Source: CAVSQX01 sp963730225 | GTDB taxonomy: Bacteria; Planctomycetota; Phycisphaerae; Tepidisphaerales; Tepidisphaeraceae | Direction of reading: 5' to 3' | Length of the DNA: 64,000 bases | Assembly (NCBI GenBank): GCA_963730225.1 | Contig: CAVSQX010000002.1 | Span: 248,001 to 312,000, forward strand | Part shown: in pieces, positions 1 through 8,889 of the stretch | How positions within the stretch are numbered: position 1 is the first letter of the stretch | Layout: the number at the start of each line of letters is the position of its first letter | The notes under the pieces: generated by a model | What the model saw: only the letters and a program-made list of their open reading frames with translations | What the model was told of the DNA's origin: nothing | Databases searched by the model: none | Program-made: the position numbers and the translations under genes

Positions 1-1
1 C

Positions 2-163
2 GCCGTTGGCATGCTTTCGGCATTTTGGCTCGCCTCTGCTTGAGAGTCCGATGACGGAATTATCCTCGCCATTCTCGCTGGAATCCTGCTTGGCCTGAAC
101 GTCGCGGCCTTAGGTATCCTCAAACAGCCCAAAGCCCGCAACACGTTTGGCGTCCCGCAATAG
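2..163 (+). pseudogene. 3' end of a small membrane protein (fragment)
   Basis: The frame ending at the TAG at 161-163 reads a hydrophobic stretch (ILAILAGILLGLNVAALGI) followed by a short polar tail ending FGVPQ, as at the C-terminus of a small integral membrane protein. The same frame carries a TGA at 41-43, so either the real gene changes frame near there or this is a remnant. The gene runs off the left edge. The tail is loosely reminiscent of DUF805-type proteins, but that is a guess. Confidence 0.25.
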
Positions 164-193
164 AATTGAAATCCAAAACCATCCGCCAATCGC

Positions 194-214
194 AATTGGC
201 AATTGGCAATTGGC
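194..214. repeat. Three tandem AATTGGC units
   Basis: AATTGGC is repeated three times without spacers, just before the convergent stop of the sugar-dehydrogenase gene. It is one of several short-word repeats in the intergenic gaps of this window. Confidence 0.8.
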
Positions 215-218
215 AATA

Positions 219-1431
219 TCACTTCACCTTCGTCAACCGATACACCTCTCTCCGTACCGTATCCGACGTAAACAGCAGCGATCCATCGGGCGCTTCAGCG
301 CAATCCACCGGCCGGGCCAGCACCGTGTTTCCGTCTTTCCCCAGCGTGCTCACCAGCGTCATGGATCCGCACGGCATTCCGGTCACCGGATCGAATTCCA
401 GCCGTTGAATGCAGTAGCCGACTTTCTTCTGGCTGTTCCACGATCCGTGAAAAGCGATCACCGCGTCGCCCGCCTGACCGGTGAGCTTGGCCTGTTGCAA
501 AAACGTCCATCCGTTATTGGCCCAGTGCGGGCCGTTGTCCCACGCGGGGGGAATTGTCTTGGCCGCCAGTTGCAAAATGTCCGGCCGATTCATGTACTCA
601 TACCGCGGCAGATGATCGCCGACGATGAACGGATGCCCGTAAAATCCCCCTTGCACGTAATGATAGAATTTGTCCGGCGGATTCAAATCCGTCACCGGCT
701 GATCGACGCCGTTCTGGTGTTCACCGAGAGTCGCGCCGAAATTATCCGACCCATGGTCGCATCCCCAGATTTCCTTCGTGCCGGGGCGATACAGCAGCTT
801 TTCGGTGTTGCGGATGCCGGAGCAAAATAATTTCTTCCCCGAGCCGTCGAGATTGTAATGCCAGATTTTCTCGCGATCGTCGGTCACGTTCCGCCGGTGG
901 GCGTGTAGTGATCGTTCATGTTCCCGTCGTCGCCGATGGAGGTGTAGAAGCCGTCGTCATCGACCAGGATCGATCGCCACCAATGGTTGCCGCCTTGCGG
1001 GCAATTCGCCGGTGTCGATGTCCACCACATTGCCCAGCCGATCCATCCGGCTTCAGCTCGGCCTTATGCACCGATCCCGATTGCGTGAACCACAGCCAGC
1101 CCTTGTACAACTGCATTCCATGCACGGTTTTCATGCCGGAAATAACCGTGGCGATGGTTTTGTATTTTCCATTTTCATCCGGGTTGCTCAGCCGCATGAT
1201 TCTTCCGGCGTTGGGCTGGGAGAGAAACAGCGTATCGCCGTCGCCGAATTCGATGAAGCGCGCCTTGCGCAGACCGGTGGCGGCGAGAGTCACCTTGTAA
1301 CCCGGCCGCACCCAGAACGCCGGCACACCGGGGCCGACTTCGCCCGTCGGCAAATCCGCCGCCAACGCCGCGCTGGTTAGCAGGGCTACTGCGATAAATC
1401 CGATCGCTCGATGCACAAGACCTCCGGTCAT
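219..1431 (-). pseudogene. PQQ-type sugar (sorbosone/aldose) dehydrogenase, frame-disrupted
   Basis: The minus strand encodes a secreted six-bladed beta-propeller sugar dehydrogenase in pieces. The N-terminal piece (1431 to about 1015) has a signal peptide ending near SAALAADLP and blade sequence such as RFIEFGDGDTLFLSQPNAGR. The C-terminal piece (887 to 219) has KIWHYNLDGSGKKLFCSGIR, GCDHGSDNFGATLGEHQNG and HGSWN, typical of soluble aldose or L-sorbosone dehydrogenases, which oxidise sugars in the periplasm using PQQ. The 130 bases between are readable only by changing frame about three times (near 1015, 985 and 885); the hidden segments read DRLGNVVDIDTGELP and GNHWWRSILVDDDGFYTSIG. All expected segments are present in order, so this was recently one intact gene or contains sequence errors. 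I favour errors but cannot exclude a young pseudogene. Confidence 0.7.
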
Positions 1432-1437
1432 TTTGAT

Positions 1438-2277
1438 TCAGCCTACCGAAGAACCGCCACCGCCGTCCAACGCTGCCGCGTCGGCCAGTTTCCACGACCG
1501 CAATGCCTCTCGATGGGCCCGCCTGAAATTAATGGCGAAAAAAATCAGCAGAAACGTGGACCAGATCACAAACAGCAATGCCGTTACCAGGATCGCGCCG
1601 ACCAGCACTAGCGACCAGATTGACGGGCCTTGCAAATGATCCTGACCAGCGATGAAGCCGAGAATAAGGATGATTGTTGTCGCGCTTCCGCAGCCCACGA
1701 TCGCGCAGTGCTCGGCCAGTCCCGGATCAAGCACGCGCAGCGCCAATCGTCTCAGATACAGAAATGTCAGCAGACAGCATGGAGCCAGCAGAATCCAGCA
1801 AGCCGCCGCGGCGTAAAGCCAGCGACGATCGATGACTCCGTTGCGCCCGCTCATCCACAAGCAAACGACTGTCGCCGGGCTGTTGAATGATAAAACCCGA
1901 ACGGCAATGCGAATTCGATTTCCCGGTCTTCGTTTTTCGAAATTATTCTCCGGCCAGGTCAGCAGCAGCAACGCAGCGCAATGCATCACGGCCAGCACCA
2001 CCGGCGTGGCCGCCACGATTCTAATTGTCCGAGTCGATTGCTGCCCGTAAAGCAGAAAAGCGAGTAGCGCGAGCAGAATGACCTGTGCCCCCAGCAACAA
2101 CATCGATCCGCCGGCCAGCTTCCTCAGCCACACCGGCCGGCCACGATCCAAACCGTCGCCAACGTCAAGAGATCTCCCCACGCCCAGCCCGCATTCCGGG
2201 CAAACTTTGCCGGCGGACAGGCCGTGCAGGTTGTATCCGCAGCGCAGGCAAAGAACGTCCGTCGCCATGCCGATCAT
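1438..2277 (-). CDS. Zinc-ribbon membrane protein, function unknown
   Basis: A 279-residue protein beginning with a zinc ribbon: CLRCGYNLHGL followed by CPECG within the first 30 residues gives the four cysteines. Several hydrophobic segments follow (about residues 55-75, 85-110, 150-175, 195-215 and 225-250), so it is a polytopic inner-membrane protein. The CxxCGYNLxGL ribbon on a membrane protein is frequent among planctomycete hypothetical proteins; I know no assigned function. Its stop lies six bases upstream of the sugar-dehydrogenase start on the same strand, suggesting co-transcription. Confidence 0.75.
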   Translation of the reverse strand: MIGMATDVLCLRCGYNLHGLSAGKVCPECGLGVGRSLDVGDGLDRGRPVWLRKLAGGSMLLLGAQVILLALLAFLLYGQQSTRTIRIVAATPVVLAVMHCAALLLLTWPENNFEKRRPGNRIRIAVRVLSFNSPATVVCLWMSGRNGVIDRRWLYAAAACWILLAPCCLLTFLYLRRLALRVLDPGLAEHCAIVGCGSATTIILILGFIAGQDHLQGPSIWSLVLVGAILVTALLFVIWSTFLLIFFAINFRRAHREALRSWKLADAAALDGGGGSSVG

Positions 2278-2318
2278 TGTACCGCCGTGAATTTTTCATA
2301 CCTTGGCCCACCGGCATC

Positions 2319-3500
2319 ATGAAAATCGTGCACATCATCACTCGCCTGATCATCGGCGGAGCGCAGGAAAACACACTGCTCAGCTGTGAGGGACAGCATC
2401 GCCTCGGCCACGAGGTCACGCTCATCACCGGCCCGGCGATCGGCCCCGAAGGCTCGCTGATGCAGCAGGCCCAGTCGGCCGGCTACCGTGTGCAGATCAT
2501 CGATGAGATGCGCCGGGCGATTCATCCAACCCGGGATCGCCGCGTCTACCGCACGCTCGTCGATCGCTTGAAGCAACTCCAGCCCGACATCGTTCACACG
2601 CATTCCAGCAAGGCGGGCATCATTGGCCGCTGGGCCGCCCAAAAAGCCGGCCACGGAAAGATCATCCACACCATCCACGGTCTGGCGTTCACCGCTTCTA
2701 CCAATCGCCTGCTCAATCACGTTTACAAAATCCTCGAACGCAAAGCGGCGCCGATCACCGACAAAATCGTCTGCGTTGCCGATGCGATGCGCGACCAATC
2801 CCTCGCCGCCGGCGTCGGCACGGCCGATCAGTACGTCACCGTCTACAGTGGAATGGAAACCGCGCCGTTTCTGAATCCGCCGGTCAGCCGCGACGCCGTT
2901 CGGCAACAGCTGAGAATCGCTCCTGACCACATCGTCATCGGCACCATCGCCCGGCTCTTCCATCTCAAGGGCCACGACGATCTGATCGGCATCGCTCCCG
3001 ATCTGTGCCGGAATTTTCCGCAAGCGCGGTTTCTCTGGATCGGCGACGGCTTGTTGCGCGAAAAATTCGAATCGCGCCTCGATCTGTTCAATCTGCGCGA
3101 TCGGTTCATCCTGACGGGCCTGGTTCCCCCGACCGACATTCCGCAATTGTCCAATGCGATGGACATTCTCGTGCATCCCTCCCGCCGCGAGGGCTTGGCC
3201 CGCGCGCTTCCGCAGGGAGCGCTGGCGGGTTGTCCCTGCGTGACCTACGACATCGACGGTGCCAAGGAAGCCGTTCTCGACGGCAAAACCGGTTTCGTGA
3301 TTCCCCCGTTCCAGAAGCGCAAGCTCGCCGACGCCCTGGCGATTCTCCTGGGCAATCCCGATCTCCGTCGCACCATGGGCGTCGCCGGCCGCGAGTTCGC
3401 GCTGGGCCGATTCGATGCACAGGTGATGGTCGACGCGCTGGAGAATGTTTATCGGGAGGTCGAGGGGACAAGGTGTCAAGGCGACAAGGTGACAAGGTGA
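2319..3500 (+). CDS. GT4-family glycosyltransferase
   Basis: A 393-residue GT-B glycosyltransferase. The ATG at 2319 is preferred because it starts exactly at the canonical first strand MKIVHIITRLIIGGAQENT; the frame is open further upstream but that stretch is not protein-like. The N-terminal domain has DIVHTHSSKAGIIGR. The C-terminal nucleotide-sugar domain has IGTIARLFHLKGHDDLI, FLWIGDGLLREKFE, and the acidic region DILVHPSRREGLARALPQGA. It probably transfers a sugar from an activated donor to a surface polysaccharide or lipid at the cytoplasmic face; donor and acceptor cannot be read from sequence. The last ten or so codons run into a GACAAGGTGA repeat, so the C-terminus may have been rewritten by repeat insertion. 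Confidence 0.85.
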   Translation: MKIVHIITRLIIGGAQENTLLSCEGQHRLGHEVTLITGPAIGPEGSLMQQAQSAGYRVQIIDEMRRAIHPTRDRRVYRTLVDRLKQLQPDIVHTHSSKAGIIGRWAAQKAGHGKIIHTIHGLAFTASTNRLLNHVYKILERKAAPITDKIVCVADAMRDQSLAAGVGTADQYVTVYSGMETAPFLNPPVSRDAVRQQLRIAPDHIVIGTIARLFHLKGHDDLIGIAPDLCRNFPQARFLWIGDGLLREKFESRLDLFNLRDRFILTGLVPPTDIPQLSNAMDILVHPSRREGLARALPQGALAGCPCVTYDIDGAKEAVLDGKTGFVIPPFQKRKLADALAILLGNPDLRRTMGVAGREFALGRFDAQVMVDALENVYREVEGTRCQGDKVTR

Positions 3501-3547
3501 AAAAAGCCAATTCTCCTTGTCACCCCTTCACCTTGTCACCTTGTCCT
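3466..3547. repeat. GACAAGGTGA word repeat forming an inverted repeat
   Basis: The left arm iterates GACAAGGTG several times. After a spacer containing AAAAAAGCCAATTCT, the right arm is its complement (TCACCTTGTCACCTTGTCC). The arms can form a stem of over 20 bp. The left arm lies in the last codons of the glycosyltransferase, so it could act as a terminator or mRNA-end stabiliser; its origin looks like a dispersed repeat. Confidence 0.75.
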
Positions 3548-3603
3548 CAATTTGACATCGTCACCTCCACCCGCCTAAACCCTTTCAGCAAAGGAGCCCC
3601 CAA

Positions 3604-4590
3604 ATGAACCCTCGCCCTCTCGGCCGTTCCGGCCTGAAAGTCAGCCCGCTCTGTCTGGGCACGATGAACTTCGGCCCGCACACCACCGAGCCGGACAGCT
3701 TTGCCATCATGGACACGGCTCTGGAATCCGGCATCAATTTTTTCGACACGGCGGATGTCTACGGCTGGAAGCGCGGGCAGGGCGTCACCGAGCAAATCGT
3801 CGGCCGATGGTTCGCCCAGGGCGGCGGCCGACGACAGCGCGTCGTCATCGCCACCAAAATTTTCGGCGACATGGATCTTCCCGACCAGCCCGATCCCAAT
3901 CTCGCCCGCGGTCTCTCGGCCCGCAAGATCATTCTCGAATGCGAAAACTCGCTGCGGCGATTGCAAACAACATGGATCGATCTCTACCAGATGCACCACA
4001 TCGATCGCGCCTGCCCGTGGGATGAAATCTGGGAAGCGTACGAAACGCTGGTTCGCCAGGGCAAAGTGATTTACGCCGGCTCCAGCAATTTCGCCGGCTG
4101 GGACGTCGCCACCGCCAACCAGATCGCCCGCCAGCGAAATTTCCAGGGACTTATTTCCGAGCAGAGCGTTTACAACCTCGACAATCGCGTCGTCGAATTG
4201 GAAGTTGTCCCCGCCTGCCGGCACTACGGACTCGGCATCATCCCCTGGAGCCCCCTGGCCGGCGGGCTGCTCGGCGGCGCGCTGCAAAAGCGCAAGGAAG
4301 GCCGGCGCGGCAACGAAGGATTTGAAAAAACCGTCGAGAAGAAACGTCCGCAACTCGAAAAATTCGAATCCCTCTGCAAGGAACTGGGCGAGTCCCCCGC
4401 GAACATCGGCCTGGCCTGGCTGCTGAGCAACCCCGTCGTCACCGCCCCGATCATCGGCCCCCGCACCATGGATCAACTCACCGGCGTGCTGAAAGTTCCC
4501 GACCTGAAATTGGAGCCGCAAACGTTGGAATCCCTCGACAAAATTTTCCCTGGCCCCGGCGGCGAAGCGCCAAAAGCGTATGCCTGGTGA
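3604..4590 (+). CDS. Aldo/keto reductase
   Basis: A 328-residue NADPH-dependent aldo/keto reductase of the large TIM-barrel superfamily. The catalytic tetrad is visible: Asp48 and Tyr53 in FFDTADVYG, Lys85 in VIATKIFG, and His131 in DLYQMHH. The opening MNPRPLGRSGLKVSPLCLGT and the late cofactor loop (PIIGPRTMDQL) are typical of the AKR11/12-like group that reduces small aldehydes and ketones. It stands alone, preceded by a 100-bp gap with the GACAAGGTGA repeat; AAAGGAG sits eight bases before the ATG. The substrate cannot be deduced. Confidence 0.9.
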   Translation: MNPRPLGRSGLKVSPLCLGTMNFGPHTTEPDSFAIMDTALESGINFFDTADVYGWKRGQGVTEQIVGRWFAQGGGRRQRVVIATKIFGDMDLPDQPDPNLARGLSARKIILECENSLRRLQTTWIDLYQMHHIDRACPWDEIWEAYETLVRQGKVIYAGSSNFAGWDVATANQIARQRNFQGLISEQSVYNLDNRVVELEVVPACRHYGLGIIPWSPLAGGLLGGALQKRKEGRRGNEGFEKTVEKKRPQLEKFESLCKELGESPANIGLAWLLSNPVVTAPIIGPRTMDQLTGVLKVPDLKLEPQTLESLDKIFPGPGGEAPKAYAW

Positions 4591-4605
4591 ACGAGGTTTG
4601 CCGCA

Positions 4606-4696
4606 TTTGTTTGGCGGCCGCACTTGTGCGGCGCTTCGCCCGGATTGGCCGCCGCCAGCGCACGCCACGCCGCACATGTGCGGCCGCTAAACAAAG
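4606..4696. repeat. Inverted repeat of two GCTAAAC-type hairpins
   Basis: Two arms of about 27 bases (4606-4632 and 4669-4696) are near-perfect inverse copies. Each contains its own palindrome around GCCGCAC-A/T-TGTGCGGC, flanked by GCTAAAC (right arm) or its near complement (left arm). Related hairpins lie near 10690, 13830 and 41075. The arrangement follows the aldo/keto reductase stop directly and may help end transcription. Confidence 0.75.
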
Positions 4697-4743
4697 TTCA
4701 AGACTTGCGGCGGCACGCCGGTGCCGGGCATCATCCATCCACC

Positions 4744-5484
4744 ATGACCATCGCCGAACCCGTATCGGTCGAACTCGCAACCCCATCCGGCCCCATGCGG
4801 ACCGTCATCTTCCGTCCCGCCGACGCCGGCCGATATCCCGGCCTGGTTTTCTTCTCCGAAATCTTCCAGATCACCGACCCGATTCGCCGAACCGCCGCGA
4901 TGTTTGCGGGCCACGGATTCGTCGTCGCCGTTCCCGAAATCTATCACGAATTCGAACCGCCCGGCGCTGTTCTTCCCTACGACCAGGCCGGCGGCGAGCG
5001 CGGCAACCAACTCAAAACCACCAAGGAGCTGGCCCATTTCGACGCCGACGCCCGCGCGGTGCTCGATCATCTTTCCTCCTGCTCCGACTGCACCGGCAAG
5101 CTCGGCTCCATCGGCATCTGCATCGGCGGGCACCTGAGCCTGCGCGCTTCCATGAATCCGCAAGTGCAAGCCGGCGTCTGTTTCTACGCCACCGACATCC
5201 ACAAGCGCGGCCTGGGCAAAGGCGCACATGATGATTCGCTGGATCGGATGAACCAGATCAAGGCCGAGATGCTCATGATCTGGGGAAAGCAGGACCCGCA
5301 CATTCCCGCCGCCGGCCGGCAGATCGTCTACAACGCCCTGACCGACGCCAACGTCAATTTCACCTGGCACGAATTCAACGGACAGCACGCCTTCCTGCGC
5401 GATCAGGGACCGCGATACGATCCTGAACTGGCGCGGGTTTGTTACGGACTGGCGATAGATTTGTTTCGGCGAGCGCTTACCTAA
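4744..5484 (+). CDS. Dienelactone hydrolase family protein
   Basis: A 246-residue alpha/beta hydrolase. The ATG at 4744 is chosen because MTIAEPVSVELATPSGPMR starts the fold, while upstream codons lie in the repeat. The nucleophile elbow is GICIGG, with Cys as nucleophile as in dienelactone hydrolases. The acid is the Asp in IWGKQDPHIP and the base is the His in FNGQHAFLRD, followed by the usual RYDPELA motif. Family members hydrolyse cyclic esters such as dienelactone, but many homologues act on unknown substrates and no aromatic degradation genes are nearby. Likely cytoplasmic. Confidence 0.88.
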   Translation: MTIAEPVSVELATPSGPMRTVIFRPADAGRYPGLVFFSEIFQITDPIRRTAAMFAGHGFVVAVPEIYHEFEPPGAVLPYDQAGGERGNQLKTTKELAHFDADARAVLDHLSSCSDCTGKLGSIGICIGGHLSLRASMNPQVQAGVCFYATDIHKRGLGKGAHDDSLDRMNQIKAEMLMIWGKQDPHIPAAGRQIVYNALTDANVNFTWHEFNGQHAFLRDQGPRYDPELARVCYGLAIDLFRRALT

Positions 5485-5504
5485 ACTCGAATCACCAATC
5501 CTCT

Positions 5505-5535
5505 TCTCCGTGTCCGCCGTGCCCTCCGTGGTGAA
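5505..5535. repeat. Single arm of a CCGTG/CACGG word repeat
   Basis: The stretch iterates TCCGTG and CCGTGG before GAATTC. The same wording forms a full inverted repeat at 55181-55264. Confidence 0.5.
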
Positions 5536-5551
5536 TTCTTTCTCTTCACCC

Positions 5552-5557
5552 TATAAT
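5552..5557 (+). promoter_or_regulatory. Consensus -10 box TATAAT abutting the helicase start
   Basis: A perfect TATAAT ends eight bases before the GTG at 5566. At the usual 6-8 base distance, transcription would begin at or next to the start codon, giving a leaderless mRNA. No convincing -35 box is visible. Confidence 0.5.
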
Positions 5558-5565
5558 CGCTTGAA

Positions 5566-6964
5566 GTGAGTGACAAAGCCGAACACCCGCCGTTGCCCGA
5601 GGCGTTTGCCGCCCTGGGCGTTCGACCGTCGATTCTCCGAGCGCCTGGCGCAGGCCAGCTTCGTCACGCCGTCGGAAATTCAAAAACTGCTGATTCCGCG
5701 CGCCCTGGCCGGCGTCGACATCCTCGGCCAGGCTCGCACCGGCACCGGCAAAACCGCCGCCTTCACCATTCCCATCCTGCAAAAGTCCATCCGCGGCCTG
5801 GCCAATCAGGGCATCATTCTCGTCCCCACACGCGAGCTGGCGATGCAGGTGGAGACCGAAGTCAAGCGCTTGGCCGAGTTCACGCCCATCCGTTCCGTCG
5901 CCGTTTTCGGCGGGCAAAAAATCATGGCCCAGATGAAGTTTCTCAAGCACGGCCCCGAGATTCTCGTCGGCACGCCCGGCCGCGTCATCGACCTGCTGGA
6001 TCGGCGAATCATCAGCTTCGAAAATGTCCGTTTCGTCGTGCTCGATGAAGTGGATCGAATGCTTGACATCGGTTTCCGCGACGACATCCGAAATATTCTC
6101 TCGCGGATCAAAGGCGTCGGCGGCGAAGGGACGCAGGAGAAATCGCACCAAACGATGTTCGTTTCCGCCACCATCAGCGATGAGATCGACAAGCTCGCCC
6201 GCCGATACATGCGCGAGCCGGTGGAAAAACTCATCGCCCCCGGCTCCGACGAGAAGCCGACGGTCGAGGAAGTCGAGCAGTATTATCTTTCCGTCGAGCC
6301 GTGGGACAAATATCGCCTGCTGCGCATGCTGCTGGAGCGCGAGAATCCCGATCTGGCCATTGTCTTTTGCCGCACCAAGCACGGCGCTGAGAAGCTGGCC
6401 AGAAAACTGCATCACGACGGCATCGAATGCCGCGAAATCCACGGCAACCTCGCCCAGAACAAGCGCGAGCGCGTCATGAAGGGTTTCCGCGGCGGAAAAT
6501 TCGACGTGCTGATCGCCACCGATCTGGCCAGCCGCGGCATCGACGTCGCCGACATCAGCCACATCATCAATTACGACATTCCCGAAGACCCCGAGGTGTA
6601 CGTTCACCGTGTCGGCCGCACCGCTCGCATGGGCGCAGCCGGCAAGGCTTTCACGCTGGTCACCCGCGAACAGGGCGGCGAGCTGACCAAGGTCGAGAAT
6701 CTGATCAACATGATCGTTCCTCAGGCGACGCTGGAGGGTTTTGTCGCCCGCCCCACTCCGTCCGATTGGACCGACTCTCCCCCCGGAACCGCCGCCACCG
6801 AGCCGGCCAAGCCGGTGATAAGCCGATTCATCCGGCCCTACGGCTCAGCCGCCGCATCCGCCGCACCCGCCGACGGCGTCACCGCCTCCTCCGCCATCAC
6901 TCTTCCTCTGCGCACGCTCGGCAGCAAAATTCCCATTAATCGCCGCCATAAGCGCCGGCGCTGA
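5566..6964 (+). CDS. DEAD-box ATP-dependent RNA helicase (one frameshift near the N-terminus)
   Basis: About 465 residues with the full DEAD-box motif set: a Q motif region (FVTPSEIQ), Walker A ARTGTGKT, PTREL, GG, TPGR, the motif II variant DEVD in place of DEAD, SAT, then domain 2 with VFCRTKHGAEKL, ATDLASRGIDV and HRVGRTARMG. A low-complexity Ala/Pro tail and a basic end (RRHKRRR) follow. It unwinds RNA during ribosome assembly, decay or cold adaptation. The GTG at 5566 opens MSDKAEHPPLPEAFAALG, which joins FDRRFSERLAQ only through a one-base frame change near 5620. An alternative start in the second frame at 5570 gives an unnatural N-terminus. Confidence 0.88.
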
Positions 6965-6969
6965 AAAAA

Positions 6970-7040
6970 AATCGAGGATGGAAGACCGAGGATCGAAGAT
7001 AGCGCTTGGTTTCTCCGCCATCCGCTATCCTCGGATTTTC
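6970..7040. repeat. Inverted word repeat, possible terminator
   Basis: Iterations of CGAGGAT and GAAGA lead to GATAGCG, mirrored by CGCTATCCTCGGATTTT. The element lies between the converging helicase and surface-protein genes, so the hairpin could terminate either transcript. Confidence 0.6.
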
Positions 7041-7043
7041 CCG

Positions 7044-8636
7044 CTACGCCGATTCCTTCGCGAGCTTCTCCGCCTCCAGCGCGGCGATCTTCGCCTGTTT
7101 GAGCGCCAGCGCTTCGGCCCTCTTCTCGGCCAGGGCCTCGAGCTTGGCCTGTTTGGCGGCCAGGGCGGCGGCTTTCTTCTCCGCCAGCGCTTCCAACTTC
7201 GCCTCTTTCGCCGCTGCCTTGGCGGCGGCTTTGGCCGCTTTCGCCGCGGCGATCTTTTCCGCCTTGGTTTCGGCCGTCGATGTGGTCGTCGAGGATGACG
7301 TCGATGTGCTGGTTGCTCCCGTCGAGCCCGAATCGTCCGGCGGTGTCAAATCCGTTGAGCCGCTGGAGCCCGAACTACCGGAACTTCCCGAATCATCCGA
7401 GCCGCCAGAGCCGTCGGACCCGCTCGATCCGTTCATGTTCGTGCAGCCGCCACCTCCACCATCACCCCCGCCGCCACCGCCGTTACCGAATCCGGGCACG
7501 GGACCGATCAGGCCCCCGATCGGCGGAACCGTCGGGTTGCCCAGCGCGTCCACGGCGATCGAGATCATCGTGCTGCCGCTGTTGTCGTCGGTGTCGGACG
7601 TATCCGTGTCGGTCACGGAAAGCGTGACGCTGTAAACAATCGTTCCATTGGGCTCGGTGAACTCGGTCACCGATTGCGTGCCGTCGATCGTGCCGGAATA
7701 TCCATCCGCCGTGGCCAGCGTTTGCAATTCCGCCTGGGCCGCCGATGGCAGATCGGAAAAATCCACCTGCGACTCGCCTGGCAAACTTGTCAGCGTGCCG
7801 GATGTATTCACCGTCACCGTTGTTTGCGTCCCCGTGCCGCTGTAGTGGGCGGTGTAAAGCGTCACGCCGTCGACAGTCAACACATCGATCATCGACGTGC
7901 TGCTCAGTGCCGTATCGCCGCCGGGAGCGTTGCTGGTCAGGCCGTTTTGAACGGCCGTCGACAGCACGCTCAGCGGAAGCTGCCCGTTGCCGACGGGATC
8001 GCCGCTGGAATCGACGCTCACGATTCTTCCACGCATGCCCAGAGCGGCCGGCATGTCGTCGCTGGTCGTCGTCGTTGTGTCGGAGCTGCTCGAACTGCTC
8101 AGTATCACCGTGTAAATCGCGCTGCCGTCCGAAGCAGTGCTGACATTTACGCTGGTGCTCGATGTCGGTGCTGTCAGATCCAGCGCGGTGGCGATCGCGT
8201 TGATTTCGTTGGTGACGGCCGTGTTGGTGATGGCGCCGAATGTCGTCGTGCTCCGCGTCGGCGGCGTCACCGCATCGCCGTCCGGATCCACCGTCAGCCG
8301 CGTATCGGTGCCCGTGCCGGTGATGTTCACCGAATACGTTTCGATTCCGTTGGCGTTGCCCAGGTAAACCGTGGTGGTCGAGGACGGCGCGGTCACGCCA
8401 TCCGTGCTGGCCAGTGAATCAAGACCGTTTTTCACCGCGGTGGGGGCCTGACTGAATTCGATCGTCGCCCCGACGCCGGCGATCGGACCAATTCCAATCG
8501 GCGGGCCAAATCCTCCACCGAAGCTCAGCAAACACCGATCCTCCAGCGTTTCAAAAAACGCCGAACCGGCGCCCCTGGATATCAAATCTTGTTTCTTCCC
8601 GGCGCGACGCTTTCCACCAAACGGCAACGTTAGCAT
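7044..8636 (-). CDS. LEPR-XLL-type surface protein with PepSY-like repeats and Ala/Lys-rich tail
   Basis: A 530-residue secreted or surface protein. The ATG at 8636 is chosen because GGAGGA lies five bases upstream; the open frame extends further without support. Residues 29-38 read ETLEDRCLLS, matching the LEPR-XLL motif found near the N-terminus of very large planctomycete secreted proteins. Four PepSY-like repeats of about 75-90 residues follow, each starting with a helix (for example AVKNGLDSLAST, AVQNGLTSNA, AAQAELQTLATADG) and then a strand pair such as TVYLGNANGIETYSVNITG. Next come Gly-rich and Ser/Asp/Thr-rich linkers, and a roughly 70-residue helical tail rich in Ala, Lys and Glu (AALAAKQAKLEALAEKRAE). 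PepSY domains often inhibit or modulate proteases; the role here is unknown. Confidence 0.75.
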   Translation of the reverse strand: MLTLPFGGKRRAGKKQDLISRGAGSAFFETLEDRCLLSFGGGFGPPIGIGPIAGVGATIEFSQAPTAVKNGLDSLASTDGVTAPSSTTTVYLGNANGIETYSVNITGTGTDTRLTVDPDGDAVTPPTRSTTTFGAITNTAVTNEINAIATALDLTAPTSSTSVNVSTASDGSAIYTVILSSSSSSDTTTTTSDDMPAALGMRGRIVSVDSSGDPVGNGQLPLSVLSTAVQNGLTSNAPGGDTALSSTSMIDVLTVDGVTLYTAHYSGTGTQTTVTVNTSGTLTSLPGESQVDFSDLPSAAQAELQTLATADGYSGTIDGTQSVTEFTEPNGTIVYSVTLSVTDTDTSDTDDNSGSTMISIAVDALGNPTVPPIGGLIGPVPGFGNGGGGGGDGGGGGCTNMNGSSGSDGSGGSDDSGSSGSSGSSGSTDLTPPDDSGSTGATSTSTSSSTTTSTAETKAEKIAAAKAAKAAAKAAAKEAKLEALAEKKAAALAAKQAKLEALAEKRAEALALKQAKIAALEAEKLAKESA

Positions 8637-8889
8637 GGCTTTCCTCCAGAACATCGGCGCCCTCGGATTTTCTCCGGGCCGTTTTCGGCTCACATCGCCC
8701 TGGGCCCGGCCATGATTAGTTCCCGCGTCGAACCAACCGGTTTCACAGAATTCCGCACACTCAACCCGTTCATTTCTGACAGACGCCACAAGATATCCGT
8801 GTTTACGGAAAATCACCCCGGCAAACCTGAATCTTTCATGATTTTTTTGTCGTCACGGCGGTTTGCATGTCCGCTTCCGTTGCTCGATC

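Noticed and set aside
194..214. CRISPR array
   Set aside because: The repeats here and in other gaps lack regular unique spacers and cas genes; units are 7-10 bp and contiguous.
5570..5620. Helicase start in the second frame (TKPNTRRCPRRLPPWA)
   Set aside because: The sequence is Arg/Pro-rich and unlike DEAD-box N-termini, while the 5566 frame reads naturally up to the frame change.
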